Source: Sepiola atlantica (Eukaryota; Mollusca; Cephalopoda; Sepiida; Sepiolidae). From it: a stretch of DNA of 64,000 nucleotides. The notes below the pieces were generated by a model that was given only the letters and a program-made list of their open reading frames with translations, was not told where the DNA came from and did not search any database. The stretch lies in assembly GCA_963556195.1 (NCBI GenBank), contig OY744531.1:103770142-103834141 (forward strand), read 5' to 3'. Position 1 is the first letter of the stretch. Every line of letters begins with the position of its first letter. The translations under genes were made by a program, and so were the position numbers. Positions 59,716 to 64,000 of the stretch are shown here, one piece after another.

Positions 59716-59720
<5 letters not shown>
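59305..59720. repeat. Repeat family F3, three modules
   Basis: TTAAGCTACACAGAGGCTTC occurs at about 59437 and 59581, and inverted at about 59666. It also occurs at 5830, 6497 and (inverted) 62220. The part 59305-59460 matches 5700-5850. CTGACGA...GATGAAATGCGGAAGCC (59634-59668) again shows the CTGANGA/GAAA pair. Confidence 0.8.

Positions 59721-59763
<43 letters not shown>
59718..59763. repeat. (TA)n microsatellite
   Basis: A TA tract between F3 and the PLE. Confidence 0.96.
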
Positions 59764-59765
<2 letters not shown>

Positions 59766-59828
59766 CCAGGAACAATTCCACAACATAGTTTTAAACATTA
59801 AAAAAACGCTAACAAAAGTTTTGTTGAA

Positions 59829-61490
59829 GCAGATAGAACTAGAAATGTTTATAGAAATAATAAACAAAAGTATAACAAATTAATTCCAGTAAGAAACTAC
59901 AAACACTTTGATACAAACGAATGTAACTACATAGATATAATAAATGTGAAAAGTAAGCAAATCATTGATAGACTAAAACCTAGCGACAAAGTTAGTAAAT
60001 TAAAACTGTGGAAGGCATATATCTTATTTAAAACCCACAAAAGTAATTTAACCCTAACCCTAACCCTAGCACTGCTAACTTAATGCGACCAAACCAGAAC
60101 TAGAAAGAACAAGTAAAGAAATCCTTTTCTAGAACTAACAAGCAAATGAAAAAAACTAGTGGGTGAATACTACCGAAGCAATTACTTGGTTAAATAATAT
60201 CGAAAATAAAACTAAATGTATCTTCCTACAATTTGACATCACGCATTTCTATCCTTCTATATCTGAATAACTGTTCAACCTCGAATTTGCCGAAATATAT
60301 ACCAACATATCCAAGTATGAAATCCAAATCATTAAAAAATGTAGAATATCAGTTTTAATCAATAATAATGACCAATTGATAAACACTAAAATGGCTTTTT
60401 TTTATTTAGCAAGGGGTGCCCTGGACTTTTCAGTTTTATGGGTTATTTATTTTATACACCCTCACAAATATATTTGCTAATGCAGATATCAGCCTATATA
60501 GAGATAATGGATTGTCTATAATAAGGATTCTAACAAGGTCAAGAGTGAAAACTTCAAGACAATTATAAGAAATGACAAATGGAAATGACAAATTAAGGCC
60601 GAAGAATAGACTTCAAGTTTATATAAAAAACTCACTTTTTAGATGTCACTTAAAAGTTAAATGAAAATATTTACGAGCTATATTTAAAAGATAACATCAA
60701 TCTATTATAGGTGAACCCAAAGTCCAATCATCCTGATTAATCATAAAACAGATTCCTAATACTATCGAACGTAGGCTTAGCAATAAGTCTAGCAAAGAAA
60801 ATGTATTTTAGAAGTCAAGCTACATTTACCACACAGCTCTGAAAATAATGAGTATCATAATATCGAAATTAAATATGACTAGCAGAACAACAATAACTAT
60901 AATAAAATTAAAAATAGAAGACAGGAATATAATCTGGTTTACAACCCCCTATAACCAGATGTTAAAAACTAAACTTGGCAAAAAATTCTTACATCTCATC
61001 GAATAACTTTCTAGTAACTAATCCCTTGCATAACTGTTCAATAAAAATAACTTAGAACTGTCCTACAGTTGCTGCGATAATGATAATTAAAGCACACAAT
61101 TACAAAATACTAAATGAGAGACGTAGAAAATAATATAGATATAACCACTAGAAATAGTAATAACAAAACCCTAATAGCAACCACCTAAATAGAAATAAGA
61201 ATTTTAATAATGATGCGAAAAACTGTAACTGCAGAACTCGTACACTTTGCCAACTACAAAATAACTGCCTAACCATAAGCATTGTTTACCAAGCCACACT
61301 ATTTGCAAAGCAAAACCATAATAACAAGAAGTACACCGTGGGTATGACCACTCTAGATTTTAAAACTATATATTACGACCATAAAAACACATTCAATAAA
61401 AACTGCCGAAAAAAAACAGCCGTAGCGAATAACGTCCAATTACTAAGAACTCAAAAAGGTGGACGCTCGCCAATAATCGAATAGAAAATT
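59829..61490 (+). pseudogene. Nearly full-length Penelope-like element polyprotein, dead
   Basis: Frames in order: ADRTRNVYRNNKQKYNKLIP (N-terminal part), LFKTHKSN, then after a telomeric insertion NATKPELERTSKEIL. Next come TEAITWLNNIENK and LQFDITHFYPSIS (RT motif A, catalytic Asp kept), then LYRDNGLSIIR, where the expected YRDD is YRDN. Then THFLDVTLKL-like words, TIERRLS, and KNCNCRTRTLCQ with NNCLT (the Cys-rich linker). Last is KKYTVGMTTLDFKTIYYDHK (the GIY-YIG endonuclease region). Many stops and frameshifts are present. An intact element would reverse-transcribe its RNA at an endonuclease nick. It belongs to a different PLE lineage from the 18.3-kb fragment. Confidence 0.85.
60050..60068. 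repeat. (CCCTAA)3 inside the PLE reverse-transcriptase region
   Basis: Three telomeric units interrupt the RT frame between HKSN and the NATKPELE block. Confidence 0.9.
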
Positions 61491-61544
61491 ACCACAGGTC
61501 AGTACATTTAAAAATTTCGACGACCCGTGAGATTATGTCTGAAT

Positions 61545-61965
61545 GAGAAATGTTAAAGACCCTAAAAACCTATTAAATTGTAGAAGTGAAAAAACGAACA
61601 ACTGTATACACATAATAAACTTTACTTTACGATAATAATACATAAACAACAATAAAATAATTAAATAAATAAGAATAATACTATAGCAAAATCTAAAATA
61701 ACAAAAACTACAAATAAAACTATTCAAAGCACGCACGTGTATAAATAAGGTCACATGTTAGTTCGTTAAATTCTAAACGTTAAAGACCCTCGAAACCTAT
61801 TAAACTATAGAAGTGAAATAGCAAACAACTGTATACACAGAATTAACTTTACTTTAGGATTAAAATACATAAAAATAATGAAATAAATAATTAAATAAAC
61901 TAAACTAACATATAAAATAACCACAAAGTAGAAATAAAACTATTCCAAGAGCGTACATATTAATT
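61545..61965. repeat. Tandem duplication, about 235-bp unit x2
   Basis: GTTAAAGACCCT, AACCTATTAAA and GAACAACTGTATACACA-type blocks occur at 61552 and 61789. It directly follows the dead PLE and may be its 3' tail. Confidence 0.8.
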
Positions 61966-62194
61966 TGACCAATTAACAAAAGGGATGCGTTACCCTTATA
62001 CAAAACTAAACAAAAGAAGAAAATCTCAGCCGAACCTTTGTTTGTTAAAAAGCCCTGCCATTGGCTAATGAAAACATTAAGCCATGAGAGGGAATAACAG
62101 TGAATATGATTGCTTAACTTGCTAGACTAAACGCCACGTGGTATGTAAAAGAACTCAATAACATGAATCCCATACATTTTCGGCTCCTGATTCA

Positions 62195-62258
62195 CTACAG
62201 AGATGAAACGCGGACGCCACTGTGTAGCTTAATTGCCATAAATATATTTCCATAGATT

Positions 62259-62260
<2 letters not shown>
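62195..62260 (-). repeat. Repeat family F3, inverted module
   Basis: GATGAAACGCGGACGCC, TGTGTAGCTTAATTGCC and ATAAATATATTTCCATA, preceded by CTGATTCACT. Confidence 0.7.

Positions 62261-62330
<70 letters not shown>
62260..62330. repeat. (CT)n-(TA)n microsatellite
   Basis: A CT tract into a TA tract. Confidence 0.97.
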
Positions 62331-62729
62331 TCTATATAAATAACAAGTGGGTACTGTAGTTCGACATTAGCTACGAGCTGACCACTGCTCAGATAAAAGA
62401 CAAAATAATTCACCAGGAGCCGTTTGTTGACAATATAAATTAACACAACATTACCGTAAATAAATATGTGTAGTTTCATGATAATTCGGTTCAATTAATA
62501 TTTTAGCAGATATCGTAATTATAAAATTTAGCTTTCAATAGATTTTTTTAAAAAATGTAGTTAAAAAAGAAACTAAACAAAAATGAAAGTAAACTATTCC
62601 TCGGCACCGCCGGGTAGGGACAGCTAGTTGGAAATGTAATCAGTTTTTTTTCTAGAAAATTCTGTTCTTATTTAGATGCCTTAAAAATGTTAGAGACCAT
62701 TTTGCCCCTTTTTGTATGAGTTCCTTCTG

Positions 62730-62925
62730 CGTAGGTATTTACCGCTCTCTAGCGCAGTAAGATATGTATGACATAAAGTCGGGAGGTGGTGGATATAAAC
62801 GCAGCGCACAAAAAGTGTGTGCACTCTGGCAGTTAAAAATGCCTTAGCAGCCCTGTCGGCATCAACTAACCCCTTCTCAAATATAGACCTCTTAGAACTA
62901 CACAGAACCATTGTCAGACTTCATC
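62730..62925. repeat. Dispersed repeat RB, copy 2
   Basis: A shorter relative of 14570-14885 (CAGCCCTGTCGGCAT, CTAACCCCTTCTCAAAT, CTCTTAGAACTACACAG). Confidence 0.6.
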
Positions 62926-62929
62926 TTAA

Positions 62930-64000
62930 ACACTTTTATCAATTCTAAAGAAATATTATCTTTTTATTTCCGAAACCACTTATTATCCGTTCATTTATTA
63001 ACATTATTTCTTTTTAACCGTTTTTCTATTGTCATCTAATCATCATTACATTTATATTACATAGACATAAGCAATCCCACATTGTTATTAGACGTGACAT
63101 TACCGCAGCTAGAGACAAGCAAACCGCGAACATTAGACCCAGTTCTAAATTCAATCAATCAGAAACAAACGCTATAACTTCCACACTAAACCTCAAAACT
63201 GAAAATATAACAAAAGAATAAATTGTGGAATTGTCGCCACGAGTTGTGTTGATTAAGATTTTCGCTTGCCCTCCGCTATATAACTGTCACAAAAATCAAT
63301 CTTATCATTTTGACTGAAAACTGACGTGTTGTTCAGATGTATTTCTTAAAAAAAAAACTGAACAAGGCATACTGCAACTGAGACGGAAGAGGATGCTTTG
63401 AATAGGGATCAGATTTATAGTACACATTCTAAGTGGGGAGTTGTAGAGCAAGACGTTTGTTTGCATTACATTTAGATGTTTGCTTGCTAGTACGGTCGGG
63501 GAAACAGGGAGTGAATTCCAAAGGTAAGTGGTCCGAAGAAATAAAGCTATTCTAGTAGAAAATGTTTCAGCATCTTGGAATCTCTACAGTGAAAATATAT
63601 GATTTCGCTACTAGTCGAGTTTGCCACGAGTAATTACGTTGAGGGGGTACAACTGCAATAAGTTCATCGGAGCACATTCCGTGGAAGTACTAGCAAAAAA
63701 GCACAGATATGCAGCATTGCAAAGACTGGAGATTGGCAGACAGTGCGGGACCTATCAGATTATACATTCTTTTTTGTGGCAACAATACTCCATTCATAGA
63801 TGAATGGTGACTTTATAGAGATATAGTATACTGTTCGTAGTCATATTTATTGTCCAGACTAGTTCACTTATTTTTTGACTGAGGGGAGTCCGGCATCGCA
63901 TCATAAGTTTATTTATTAGTGTTTGTATTTTTTTCCATAAGTCATTTTTTTCTAATTTTATATATCTCATTATTTTTAGAAAAATATTTATCGATTATAT
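62930..64000. other. Unrecognised stretch
   Basis: No gene or known repeat seen. The 60-codon frame at 63621-63803 has ordinary composition but no recognisable domain. Confidence 0.35.

Overview
This looks like an intergenic or intronic stretch of an animal genome. It is AT-rich and microsatellite-dense, TTAGGG-type telomeric repeats occur internally, and the mobile elements are typical of animals: Penelope-like elements (PLEs), non-LTR LINEs of the jockey/I type, a Tc1/mariner-like transposon with its MITEs, LTR fragments and tRNA-derived SINE heads. The very high load of (TA)n arrays, the PLE subtype and the repeat style suggest a mollusc, most likely a coleoid cephalopod such as an octopus. 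That is an inference from style, not proof. There is no bacterial gene content, operon or CRISPR array.

Only one piece of host protein-coding sequence is recognised with confidence: a single exon (24407-24700, minus strand) of a cyclic-nucleotide-gated channel alpha-type subunit. It has good splice signals on both sides. No neighbouring exon was found, so the window may lie largely within the introns and flanks of that gene.

Layout. 0-7 kb: dispersed repeats, foldbacks, a 25-bp minisatellite and a 690-bp tandem duplication. 7.2-7.6 kb: a GC-richer segment carrying a cluster of promoter-type palindromes. 7.8-13.7 kb: giant tandem arrays (16-17 bp, triplets including about 205 AAC repeats, 56 bp, 26 bp). 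14-19 kb: a MITE family with 25-bp inverted ends, telomeric repeats and a PLE reverse-transcriptase (RT) fragment. 20.6-22.7 kb: a LINE 3' end, a Tc1/mariner MITE and a solo LTR. 24-26.5 kb: the CNG exon and a hexanucleotide array. 27-31 kb: a broken LINE RT with a fourfold internal repeat, a SINE, and a three-copy inverted repeat. 31-38 kb: mostly unrecognised AT-rich DNA, with a weak THAP-like remnant. 39-41.3 kb: the full-length but frameshifted parent of the MITEs, one MITE and a foldback. 41.4-49.2 kb: another MITE, a short element with paired LTRs, and a 1.2-kb CA-type minisatellite. 49.6-50.6 kb: PLE endonuclease and RT remnants in opposite orientation, one split by a TTAGGG array. 50.9-59.7 kb: dispersed repeats, a LINE 3' end and a foldback. 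59.8-61.5 kb: a nearly full-length dead PLE with a CCCTAA insertion. 61.5-64 kb: minor repeats.

No set of genes working together is visible. What is coherent here is mobile-element history. The window holds a Tc1/mariner parent beside its own internal-deletion MITEs. It holds PLE copies invaded by telomeric repeats. It also holds several repeat families that share a hammerhead-ribozyme-like signature (CTGANGA, stem, GAAA), usually beside (TA)n tracts.
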